DNA of 64,000 bases, taken from Pectobacterium sp. CFBP8739 (GTDB lineage: Bacteria > Pseudomonadota > Gammaproteobacteria > Enterobacterales > Enterobacteriaceae). Positions 41,586-50,014 of the stretch are shown in pieces (the stretch's first letter is position 1; each line of letters starts with the position of its first letter). The notes under the pieces are model-generated. The model was not told the DNA's origin, ran no database searches, and saw only the letters and a program-made list of their open reading frames with translations. Where the stretch lies: contig NZ_JACDRR010000005.1 of assembly GCF_013449375.1 (NCBI RefSeq), positions 628,880 to 692,879 on the forward strand. The letters are read 5' to 3'. The position numbers and the translations under genes are program-made.

Positions 41586-41798
41586 TTGCAGAGAAAACGC
41601 GTTTCATCAGCAGAGTTGTTTTCAGTCGGATACGATGCAGAAAAAAGCCAATTGGAAGTCGAATTGCTAAATGGGAGCATCTATCTCTACAGCGGCGTCG
41701 CGCGCATGATTTATGAAGAGCTTATGGCCAGCAAGACGAAGTACCGTTACTACGCCAGCTTTATCAAAAATTCATTCCCTTACGAGAAAACGCAGTAA
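41586..41798 (+). CDS. KTSC domain-containing protein
   Basis: 70-residue protein that is almost entirely a KTSC domain: SSAELFSVGYDAEKSQLEVE, SIYLYSGV and the conserved Lys-Thr/Tyr stretch SKTKYRYYASFIKNSFPYEK. KTSC domains occur alone or joined to lysyl-tRNA synthetase-like and nucleic-acid proteins; their role is not settled. No ATG gives a full domain, so the TTG at 41586 with GGAG about 10 nt upstream is taken as start. Confidence 0.8.
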   Translation: MQRKRVSSAELFSVGYDAEKSQLEVELLNGSIYLYSGVARMIYEELMASKTKYRYYASFIKNSFPYEKTQ

Positions 41799-41885
41799 TT
41801 TTTGAAGATAAAGAGCCCTGGCTTTTAAAGATAAATAATAGTTTTTAGGGCGGAGAATACTCTCCTCCCTTCTCTTTCTACTCGG

Positions 41886-42974
41886 TTATTCCCCAGCCGA
41901 CTCAACGGTGTTAAACGCTGTCAGCAGAACCTCTTCATTCAGTACCAACGGCAGATAATGAATGGATTCCCCCTCCTGCAAGGTTCGGGCAATAACGGCC
42001 TGAAGCGCCGCACGATCGTGAATATCTATATCCAGTGCGGCCAACGAGGTCGGCAAACCAAATACCTTAAACGCCGCTTTCAATTGGCGCAGCGTTTCAC
42101 GATCCCCCAGCAAAGCGCTCTGCACCAAAATGCCATAGGCCACTTTAGTACCGTGCAGAAAGCGTTCCGTTTGCGGCAACACCGTCAAACCATTATGCAC
42201 CGCATGCGCCGCTGCCACACGGGTGTAACGCTCACCCAAGCCGCCAACCATGCCGCCGCCGGCAATGATCGCATCGACCACATCCAGAAAGTCCTGCGTC
42301 AGTTCACCACGATTGACGGCTTCCAGCGCCGCCTCACTTTGTTGCAGCAACACATTACGGATATCCAGTGCAGCCTGTAACCCCAGTCGGACAGAAAGCG
42401 GCAGCGTTTCTGGTTGAGGACTAAGGACGACGGCTTCATACCATTTCGCTAGGGTATCACCGACGCCAGCCAGCAGGTACTCCACCGGTGCTGCCAGCAA
42501 AATCCGCGGCTCCACCAGCACCAGATGGTTAGCATCAGTGAAAATCTCGAAGCGCAGCGCCTGTCCGGCATCGTTATACCAGACGGACAGCGGCGTCCAG
42601 GCCGCACAAGTCGCCGCAATAGTCGGAATAGCCACCAGCGGCACGCCAATGTGGCGCGCCGCGACCTTCGCGGTATCCAGCACCGCCCCACCACCGACGC
42701 CAATAACAACCTGACAGTCATCGCCCGCCTGAGCCACCAGTTTTGCGACTTCCCCCTCACTGCAATGTGCCCCAAACTGAACGCGCTGGGCTGACGGCGC
42801 ATCGAATTCGGCGGGCAAATACGGGCGCGCCGCCGCAATCGCCCGCTCGCCGTAGATCCACAGTGCGTTTTTCAGCACCTCTGGCGGATAAAATTCCAGC
42901 AGCTTATCGATAGCGCCAGAGAAAGAAAAATAGTTGGCGGGGCCAACCTGTACGCGGACTGTCGTTGTGTGCAT
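41886..42974 (-). CDS. hcxA: Hydroxycarboxylate dehydrogenase HcxA-like (iron-containing ADH family)
   Basis: 362-residue oxidoreductase of the glycerol dehydrogenase-like family, matching E. coli HcxA (YbdH), which reduces 2-oxo acids such as 2-oxobutyrate with NADPH. Cofactor binding is VVIGVGGGAVLDTAKVAARH. TIAATCAAWTPLSVWYNDAG and the metal-site segments GVGDTLAKWYEAV and AAAHAVHNGLTVLPQTE are conserved. The ATG at 42974 follows GAGGAAAAGG. It is divergent from the adjacent ABC genes, which might import a related substrate. Confidence 0.88.
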   Translation of the reverse strand: MHTTTVRVQVGPANYFSFSGAIDKLLEFYPPEVLKNALWIYGERAIAAARPYLPAEFDAPSAQRVQFGAHCSEGEVAKLVAQAGDDCQVVIGVGGGAVLDTAKVAARHIGVPLVAIPTIAATCAAWTPLSVWYNDAGQALRFEIFTDANHLVLVEPRILLAAPVEYLLAGVGDTLAKWYEAVVLSPQPETLPLSVRLGLQAALDIRNVLLQQSEAALEAVNRGELTQDFLDVVDAIIAGGGMVGGLGERYTRVAAAHAVHNGLTVLPQTERFLHGTKVAYGILVQSALLGDRETLRQLKAAFKVFGLPTSLAALDIDIHDRAALQAVIARTLQEGESIHYLPLVLNEEVLLTAFNTVESAGE

Positions 42975-43239
42975 GTTTACCTTTTCCTCGCCGCGCCCTT
43001 TCTTGAGCACGGTTCTTCTTGTATGTTTTTTTGACAGCCGAATATGCTGCGCTACCCTGTTGATAATCCCATCTTATTCACTTGCTTGCGGCAGATTAAG
43101 AACTTTTTTGCTTAATTTATACTTTTTCGTTCATAGCCAAACCGGCTCAAACACTTGAAGCTGTATTAAATGCTCTGAGATATGTGCTACCTTTCTTTTC
43201 CGTTATTTCATGACCTGACCGCCAAGAACGTTACCGACC

Positions 43240-44751
43240 ATGATTCCTACCCCCCAAAGCCGACTGGAAATGCACAATATTTCCATCTCCTTTTCTGGTT
43301 TCCACGCCCTCAAACAGGTTAATTTCACACTGGAAGGTGGTTCGATTCATGCCCTGACTGGCGCAAACGGCGCGGGTAAATCCACGCTCATGACGATCTT
43401 ATCAGGCGCTTACGATCACTATCAGGGCGACATTCTGATTAATGGCAAGCCGATCGACGTCCATTCACCACGTGATGCCAAACGGTACGGTATTCATCTG
43501 GTACAGCAAGAAGTTGATGTCGCGCTGGTTCCCACGCTGTCCGTGGCGGAAAACATTATGCTGGATACGCTGGCGCAGGATGGGCATCTGCTGAGTTGGT
43601 CGCAGATATACCGGCAGGCGCAGGCGCTGCTCGATCAGCTTGGCGTTCACCTGAATGTTCGCCAGCGGCTGGATACCTGTTCGCTGGCCGAGAAACAGCA
43701 AATTCTGCTCGCCCGCGCCTTGTCCCACGAGTGTCGTTTCCTGATTTTAGATGAACCCACTGCCCCGTTGGATCAGGCTGAAAGTGCACGACTCTTTCAG
43801 GTAGTTCGCCGTTTACAAGCCGATGGCATCGGGATCGTGTTTATTTCCCACCGTATTCATGAGCTGAATGAGATCTGCGATACGTTGACCGTTCTGCGTG
43901 ACGGCGAGTTTGTCAGCAGTGGTGCGATGCAGGGACTCAGCGGCGAAGCCATTGTAGAGAGAATGCTGGGGCACCGGCTTGACGATATCTTCCCACCGCG
44001 CCGAGCGACACCTGCCGCAGAGACGCTGCTTCAGGTCACCGGTTTACACGACGAAACGCTGTTGCACAATATTTCTCTTACGCTGCGCAAAGGGGAAATC
44101 CTGGGCATTGCCGGGCTGGCTGGTGCAGGGAAAACCGAGCTATGTAAAGCGCTGTTCGGCGCGGAACCCTGCCAGATCGCGCAGGGAGAATATCGAGGTA
44201 AACCCTGGCGACCGCATTCGCCGCACCAGTCCGTCGAACAGGGTCTGGCGCTGGTTCCTGAAGAGCGGCGTAAAGAAGGCATTTTTATTGATGAATCTGT
44301 CACTATGAATCTGAGCATCACCGCCACCGACAGTTTTTCCCGCTGGGGCATTTTCAGCCGCAGTAAGGCAGTGAGCTGGGCGAAACGGATCGTTGATCAG
44401 CTTGTGGTTCGCACCACCGGTCCGGCACAAAAGCTGGCGCGTCTGTCGGGTGGGAATCAGCAGAAAGTGGCGATCGGCAAGTGGTTACACAGTGAAGCAC
44501 AGGTTCTGATTTTTGATGAACCGACCAAAGGCGTTGATATCAAAGCCAAACAGGACTTGTTCACGCTGATTGACGGCCTCGCCCGTCAGGGAAAAGGCAT
44601 TATTTATGCCTCGGGCGAGTTTTCCGAACTTGTCGGACTTTGCGATCGCATCTGCGTGCTCTGGGATGGCCGCATTGTCGCAGAGCTGAACGCCGCTGAG
44701 ATTGACGAAGAAACCTTACTTTTATATTCAACTGGAGGAACTCCCGCGTGA
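43240..44751 (+). CDS. Sugar-type ABC transporter ATP-binding protein (RbsA/MglA-like, two ATPase domains)
   Basis: 503-residue fused ATPase. The first half has Walker A GANGAGKST, signature CSLAEKQQILLARAL and Walker B FLILDEPTAPLD. The second half has the degenerate P-loop GLAGAGKTEL, signature LSGGNQQKVAIG and Walker B VLIFDEPTKGVD. This two-domain layout is typical of importers for monosaccharides, ribose and autoinducer-2. Its stop overlaps the permease start by 4 bp. No binding-protein gene adjoins it, so the substrate is unknown. Confidence 0.92.
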   Translation: MIPTPQSRLEMHNISISFSGFHALKQVNFTLEGGSIHALTGANGAGKSTLMTILSGAYDHYQGDILINGKPIDVHSPRDAKRYGIHLVQQEVDVALVPTLSVAENIMLDTLAQDGHLLSWSQIYRQAQALLDQLGVHLNVRQRLDTCSLAEKQQILLARALSHECRFLILDEPTAPLDQAESARLFQVVRRLQADGIGIVFISHRIHELNEICDTLTVLRDGEFVSSGAMQGLSGEAIVERMLGHRLDDIFPPRRATPAAETLLQVTGLHDETLLHNISLTLRKGEILGIAGLAGAGKTELCKALFGAEPCQIAQGEYRGKPWRPHSPHQSVEQGLALVPEERRKEGIFIDESVTMNLSITATDSFSRWGIFSRSKAVSWAKRIVDQLVVRTTGPAQKLARLSGGNQQKVAIGKWLHSEAQVLIFDEPTKGVDIKAKQDLFTLIDGLARQGKGIIYASGEFSELVGLCDRICVLWDGRIVAELNAAEIDEETLLLYSTGGTPA

Positions 44752-45743
44752 GTCACCCACTTTCATCTAACGGGGCGCTCCCCTTCCGCCACCACGTTTT
44801 TGAGTTTCTCTATAAATGGGGCATGCTGATCACGGTTGTCGCACTGATTGCGATCTTCGGGCTGGCATCGGACAACTTTCTCGATCCGTATAACATCATC
44901 AATATCCTGCGTTCTATTGCCATCGTTACAGTGATTGCCATTGGTGTTTCGATCTCGCTGTCCGTCGGCGGTTTTGATCTTTCCGTAGGCTCAACGGCGT
45001 CGCTGGCCAACGCGCTGGTTATCTCGCTGTTTGTCTGGTACGGATTCGGCACTACGGGTGCGATCGTCCTGACGCTGCTGCTGTGCACGCTGGTCGGGCT
45101 ATTCAATGCCTTTCTTATCGTCGTACTGAAGATTCCCGATATGCTGGCGACGCTTGCCAGCCTGTTCGTCATTCAGGGCGTGGCGATGACGTACAGCTAT
45201 GGCGGCTCCATCACGCAGAACATGGTGTTGCCCAGCGGAGAGATGGCGGAGGGCATCATTCCTGAGTTCTTTGCCACGCTAGGTCAGGTACCGGTCATTG
45301 TCGTCATCATGCTGGCGGTAACGGTACTGGTGCAGTTGTACCTGTCCCTCACCAAACACGGTCGCCGGATGTACGCCATCGGCGGCAACCCCGAGGCTGC
45401 AAGACTGGCTGGCATTCGCACCGCGCGTTATCGGGTACAGGCGTATGTGTTCTCTTCATTACTTGCGGCGCTGGGCGGCATTTTACTGGCGTCACGCATC
45501 GGATCTTCTCAGGTCAATGCCGGAGGTGGCTATTTGATGGATGCCGTTGCCGCTGCCTACATTGGTTTCTCGCTGGCGGGATCCGGCAAACCAAACGCGC
45601 TGGGTACGCTGCTCGGTGCCGTTATTCTTGGCGTCTTGCAGAATGGGTTGGTGATGCTCTCCGTGCCTTACTACGCCATGGATATCATCAAAGGTCTGGT
45701 TCTGGCACTCGCACTGGCAATGACGTATATCCAGAAACGCTGA
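44748..45743 (+). CDS. Sugar-type ABC transporter permease (RbsC-like)
   Basis: 331-residue inner-membrane permease of the branched-chain/monosaccharide type with about nine helices. Conserved family segments are SVGGFDLSVGSTASLAN and GRRMYAIGGNPEAARLAGI, the cytoplasmic coupling loop. It starts at GTG within the 3' end of the ATPase gene, giving tight coupling. A hairpin at 45756 closes the unit, so no binding protein is encoded downstream either. Confidence 0.92.
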   Translation: MSHPLSSNGALPFRHHVFEFLYKWGMLITVVALIAIFGLASDNFLDPYNIINILRSIAIVTVIAIGVSISLSVGGFDLSVGSTASLANALVISLFVWYGFGTTGAIVLTLLLCTLVGLFNAFLIVVLKIPDMLATLASLFVIQGVAMTYSYGGSITQNMVLPSGEMAEGIIPEFFATLGQVPVIVVIMLAVTVLVQLYLSLTKHGRRMYAIGGNPEAARLAGIRTARYRVQAYVFSSLLAALGGILLASRIGSSQVNAGGGYLMDAVAAAYIGFSLAGSGKPNALGTLLGAVILGVLQNGLVMLSVPYYAMDIIKGLVLALALAMTYIQKR

Positions 45744-45755
45744 TTCGCACAGACG

Positions 45756-45785
45756 TCCGCCCCGTGTATCTGAATTCGGGGCGGA
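45756..45785 (+). terminator. Hairpin ending the ABC operon
   Basis: TCCGCCCCG pairs with CGGGGCGGA across a 12-nt loop, 12 bp after the permease stop. There is little T afterwards. Confidence 0.6.
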
Positions 45786-46166
45786 TTCACCACTCAGCCC
45801 ACGCCCCTCCGTCATTAAATCGGATTTATCTCACAAAAATATATCATCACATCCGTTTTATTACTCACCCCCGTTATTATTAATCAGTAAACATTTCCTC
45901 ATGCAACAAAGAGAGTAATCAGAATAATCACAAATAATAGCATTTCGCTTTAGTTTTAATGTGAATAATTTTCATTCTCTCACGGAAATATTTCATTCTT
46001 GAGAGGAGATATTCCTTCGCGGATATATGCGTCTGGCGCGGATAATCGATGACAAAAGATTCAATCTGACGAAACGTTCAATTTTAGTAATCAATTAAAA
46101 TTGATAAATATCATATTTTCGCTGCCGGGCAATATTCCTTTATACCCGGCGAAATCAAACTACAGC
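45786..46166. other. AT-rich intergenic stretch between convergent genes
   Basis: About 380 bp without a gene. Near the right end, GCCGGG (46124) and CCCGGC (46145) form a short stem on the downstream side of the dehydrogenase gene and may be its terminator. Nothing else is recognised. Confidence 0.5.
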
Positions 46167-47132
46167 TTATTTGTATCCGTTCTGCTGAGCATACTCATCA
46201 ATATTTTCAATCGTCTTTTCCATCAGTAGTTGCAGCGATGACGCAGACGTCCAGGCGATATGCGGCGTAATCAAAAGGTTCGGCAGGGTTTTCGCCGCGA
46301 CCATCAATAGATTGTCTTTTTGCGGTGGTTCCTGCGTCAGGCAGTCCAGCGCTGCGCCGGCGATGATGCGCTGCTGTAATGCCTCTACCAGCGCGTGTTC
46401 ATCAATCAATCCACCTCTGGCGGTGTTAATAATAAACGCGGTGGGCTTACACAGCGCGAGCGTCTCCGCATTAATCAGATGCTGCGTACTTGTATTGAGC
46501 GGGCAGTTGAGTGAAATCACATTCGCCAACCGCAGAACATCTTCAAACGGCAGATAACCGGCACGACACTGTGCTGCCCCACGGTGCTCGGCAAAAATCA
46601 CCTTCATCCCCAGCGCCTGCGCCAGACGTGCGACCTCCCGCCCAATAGTACCCGCCCCGATGATGCCCAGCGTCGCGCCCGCAATGTCTTTGACGGGATG
46701 ATCAAAATAAGCAAACTGCGATTGGCTGGCCCAGCGATCGCCCAGTTGATCGCGATACCACGCCATCAGACTGTGCTTTAGCGCGAAAATCATGGCTATT
46801 ACGTGCTCGGACACTGCCTGTGTCGAGTAGTCCGGTACATTCTTGACCGTGATACCCAGTTCTTTGGCAGCAACAAGGTCGATATTGTCGGTTCCCGTTG
46901 CCGTCACAGCAATCAGCTTCAACTCAGGCAACGCGGCCAAGGTGTCTCGCGTTAATAGGGCTTTATTCGTGATGATAACGTGGGTGTCTTTTGCTCGGGC
47001 GATAACGTGATCGGGCGAAGTGTAGTTATATTCAATCCATTCATGGCGACATTGTGGCCGCCTAAAAGTCGTCTTTTTCAGGAAAATGGTTTCAGGCAGT
47101 GAGCCTTTATCCAAAAAGGTAATTTTTAACAT
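46167..47132 (-). CDS. D-isomer-specific 2-hydroxyacid dehydrogenase
   Basis: 321-residue NAD(P)-dependent oxidoreductase interconverting a 2-hydroxy and a 2-oxo acid (hydroxypyruvate/glycerate-type). The nucleotide fold is LGIIGAGTIGREVARLAQ. The catalytic arginine lies in IINTARGGLIDE, the acid in LDCLTQEPP, and the histidine in ITPHIAWTS. Three ATGs stand in a row; the third (47132, MLKITFLDKG) gives the best spacing from CAGGG. The exact substrate is not evident. It may act with the neighbouring ABC transporter and HcxA-like enzyme. Confidence 0.88.
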   Translation of the reverse strand: MLKITFLDKGSLPETIFLKKTTFRRPQCRHEWIEYNYTSPDHVIARAKDTHVIITNKALLTRDTLAALPELKLIAVTATGTDNIDLVAAKELGITVKNVPDYSTQAVSEHVIAMIFALKHSLMAWYRDQLGDRWASQSQFAYFDHPVKDIAGATLGIIGAGTIGREVARLAQALGMKVIFAEHRGAAQCRAGYLPFEDVLRLANVISLNCPLNTSTQHLINAETLALCKPTAFIINTARGGLIDEHALVEALQQRIIAGAALDCLTQEPPQKDNLLMVAAKTLPNLLITPHIAWTSASSLQLLMEKTIENIDEYAQQNGYK

Positions 47133-47538
47133 CATCATGCCCTGGTTGCTATTCATACACTGATTGCCGATCTCGAGAGCTCCGCAATCGGCAATCACGA
47201 CAGGTATTCTCATACAAAAATAATGAATTACATTCTCTGTATGACACAAGACAACGAACGCATTAATAACGTTACATTTCCTGCCCCATGGGAAATCCAT
47301 CACTCCGTAACGTGAAGCGTAGTCAGCATTAAAGCAATTAACAATACCTAATATAATGAATTCCATTCATCGACGTTGTTAACGACGATATTCAGAAATA
47401 TCACAAAAAAATAATAAGTATTGAAACACAATAGAGAAAGGGAAAAAGAGAATCACGACGACACGTAAACAACGTGAACGTAAATAAGAGCAATAATGGG
47501 GCGTGTTGTGATGTGATTCGGCAATGCCGTGGGTTAAC

Positions 47539-47572
47539 TTCCCCGAAACGCCAAAAGCGCCGTTTCGGGGAA
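47539..47572 (-). terminator. Terminator of the TonB-dependent receptor gene
   Basis: TTCCCCGAAACG and CGTTTCGGGGAA form a perfect 12-bp stem with a 10-nt loop, 11 bp beyond the receptor stop. Confidence 0.75.
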
Positions 47573-47582
47573 AATGTGTCTA

Positions 47583-49700
47583 TCAGAAACTGACGTTCAC
47601 TGATGCCCAGTAGTTACGACCCGGCATGACATAACCCGTAGTGGAACGATTCGTGTCGAAGTAGTCGCCCGCATAGTAAGTGTTAGTACCCACCGTGTAA
47701 GCCTGTACCTGGGAGAAGTCTTTATCCAGTAAATTGTTTACTGTGCCATTCAACGTGACACTTTTCGTCACTTTGTAGGAAGCCCCCATATTCACCACGG
47801 TCCACGCTTTGATATCGCTACCGCGCTCATTCGCCACCAGTTTTTGAACATCCGTCAGATTGCCGTAATTGCTGGTAAAACGAGGCGTTTTACCACGATA
47901 TTCTGCCGCCAGCCAGGAGTTCCACTGCTCGTTGATTTGCCAGTTCAAGCGGGCATTAGCCATATGCTTAGCCGTATTGTTGAACGGAGCACCAGGGTTG
48001 CTGCCGCCAATTTGTTCCGTGTGTGTATAGGTATAGTTCAGACCAACGGTCAGCTCAGGTACAACGACGGGGAAAGACGTCGCGAATTCAACACCTTGAG
48101 TCCTCGCTTTACCTACATTACGGTAACTGTCTACACCCGTAGAGACGGTAAATGAGTCAATCGCATTTTTATAATGGTTCACGAACCCTGTGATATTCGC
48201 TTTTACATTCGCATCGTTTTCATAATACACCCCTGTCTCAAAATTGGTGCTTTCTTCAGGCTTGAGATTTGGGTTGCCGATGGTCGTTGCAGCGCCATTT
48301 CTGGCTACGCCACTGACACCATTATGCAATTGCGCAAGAGAAGGCGTTTTGTATCCGGTACTCACACCACCTTTTACCGTCCAGTCATCCGCGACATTCC
48401 ATACCAGATAAACACGCGGGCTAACATGTCCACCGAAGCTGTCATGTTTTTCATAGCGCGCCCCCAGCGTTAATGACAGCGGGTCAAGCAACTGCCAGTC
48501 ATCTTCCGCATACAGTGACCAGCTCTTCTGCTCAAAGGTTTCACCGCTATTGACCAGCACAATGCCATCTTTAACACGCGCATCCCAGTATTGTCCCCCA
48601 ACCGTCAACAGGTGACTGTCACCCAGTGGAGAAACCAGACTGGTATCAAAAATAGTATTGGTATTTTTTAGTGTACGATCGCGCCCAGAGAAGCTACGGT
48701 TAGCCGCTGTCAGTGCCGTCGGCGTCAGTACACGTCCGGTATTTTCAGTTTCCGCATAGGACAGGTTAGAGCTCCAGCGGCCAAACGACAGATCGGTATC
48801 ATGCCCTACCGTCAATTTATTACGTTCATAACGCAGCTCATCACGGTATCCACCACCAACAACACCGATCGGCCCTAACTGACTATTATGGTTATCGTAA
48901 GTCTGGCGCGATACATCGCCGTCAACCCATAGGGTATTCGCATCGCTGGTCTTCGCACTCAGCTTGGCACCAATATTATAGTTGTCCGTCTTCGTCGGGA
49001 ACGGAACGCGCGTATTACCACTTTGGCTCAGCGACGTTACGCTAGACCCTTGACGGTGTTCCAGATTGCCACGTACAGCCAGACTCAATTTATCATTCGC
49101 CAATGGCCCAGAAGCATAAATCCCCAGTTTGGAACTGTCGCCCCATTTACTGTGCTCTTGTACCGAGTGCGACAGGTTAACGTTGCCGCGCCATGTTTTG
49201 CTGTCTTTCTTGGTGATGATATTGACCACACCGCCCATCGCATCGGAGCCATACAACGTTGACATTGGTCCACGGATCACTTCAATACGCTCAATGGCGG
49301 ACAAGGGCGGCATAACAGCCGTATTCATCGTCCCAAAACCATTCGGTGTAATATCATCACTCGCGTTCTGGCGCACGCCATCGATCAAAATCAAGGTATA
49401 GCTACTGGGCATACCGCGAATGCTGATATCTAAACCACCCGTTTTACCGGTGCCGCCACGTACATCAACCCCTTCCACACCGCTTAGCGCTTCTCCCAAG
49501 TCGTGATAGTTTTTCTGGGAAAGCGCCTCTTCACTAATGACAGAAATCGATGCAGGTGCATTTGTTAGTTTCGTTTCATAACCACTGGCGCTGACGACCA
49601 GCACATCGTCATTACCTGCTGCTACTGCTGTATTGACTGCTGTTGCTGCGAGTGCCAACGCGACTGCTGTCCTGAGATTAATCAGAGAATTTCCGTTCAT
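47583..49700 (-). CDS. TonB-dependent siderophore/catecholate receptor (CirA/FepA type)
   Basis: 705-residue outer-membrane gated channel. A signal peptide (VALALAATAVNTAVAA) is followed by a TonB box-like DDVLVVSASG and a plug domain (SISVISEEALSQK, IERIEVIRGPMSTLYGSDAMGGVVNIIT). A 22-strand barrel ends in ASVNVSF with terminal Phe. It occupies the cirA position beside lysP and yeiE but is longer than E. coli CirA and differs in loops, so the ligand is uncertain. A Fur box lies upstream, implying iron repression. Confidence 0.88.
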   Translation of the reverse strand: MNGNSLINLRTAVALALAATAVNTAVAAGNDDVLVVSASGYETKLTNAPASISVISEEALSQKNYHDLGEALSGVEGVDVRGGTGKTGGLDISIRGMPSSYTLILIDGVRQNASDDITPNGFGTMNTAVMPPLSAIERIEVIRGPMSTLYGSDAMGGVVNIITKKDSKTWRGNVNLSHSVQEHSKWGDSSKLGIYASGPLANDKLSLAVRGNLEHRQGSSVTSLSQSGNTRVPFPTKTDNYNIGAKLSAKTSDANTLWVDGDVSRQTYDNHNSQLGPIGVVGGGYRDELRYERNKLTVGHDTDLSFGRWSSNLSYAETENTGRVLTPTALTAANRSFSGRDRTLKNTNTIFDTSLVSPLGDSHLLTVGGQYWDARVKDGIVLVNSGETFEQKSWSLYAEDDWQLLDPLSLTLGARYEKHDSFGGHVSPRVYLVWNVADDWTVKGGVSTGYKTPSLAQLHNGVSGVARNGAATTIGNPNLKPEESTNFETGVYYENDANVKANITGFVNHYKNAIDSFTVSTGVDSYRNVGKARTQGVEFATSFPVVVPELTVGLNYTYTHTEQIGGSNPGAPFNNTAKHMANARLNWQINEQWNSWLAAEYRGKTPRFTSNYGNLTDVQKLVANERGSDIKAWTVVNMGASYKVTKSVTLNGTVNNLLDKDFSQVQAYTVGTNTYYAGDYFDTNRSTTGYVMPGRNYWASVNVSF

Positions 49701-49764
49701 GATTCCTCGTTATTTTATTGAGTTTTTTTGCAAAAAATAGTGTAAAGGAATGCATGATAACGTA

Positions 49765-49783
49765 AATGATAAGTATTAGCATT
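49765..49783 (-). promoter_or_regulatory. Fur box before the TonB receptor
   Basis: AATGATAAGTATTAGCATT agrees with the Fur consensus at 16 of 19 positions and lies 65 bp upstream of the receptor start codon. Confidence 0.8.
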
Positions 49784-49930
49784 TTGTATTTCGTTTAACT
49801 ACCGTTTATAAATGTTGTTTTTCCGCGCATGAATCCCGTTAATTAAGATGTTCAGGAACAACGCGAACGAGATATCTCCGAAACAATCAACATCAAAATA
49901 TTTGATATAAAAGTGATGATTTCATCAAAT

Positions 49931-49964
49931 AAAAACGCCACTGATAACATGTCATCAGCGGCGT
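49931..49964 (-). terminator. Terminator of lysP
   Basis: CGCC-A-CTGAT pairs with ATCAG-C-GGCG. Reading on the minus strand the stem is followed by TTTTTATTTG, 50 bp after the lysP stop. Confidence 0.75.
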
Positions 49965-50014
49965 GAATAGAGAGACTCAGGCAAAAGCGGCGTTATTTAA
50001 CCTCGTTCGCGCAA

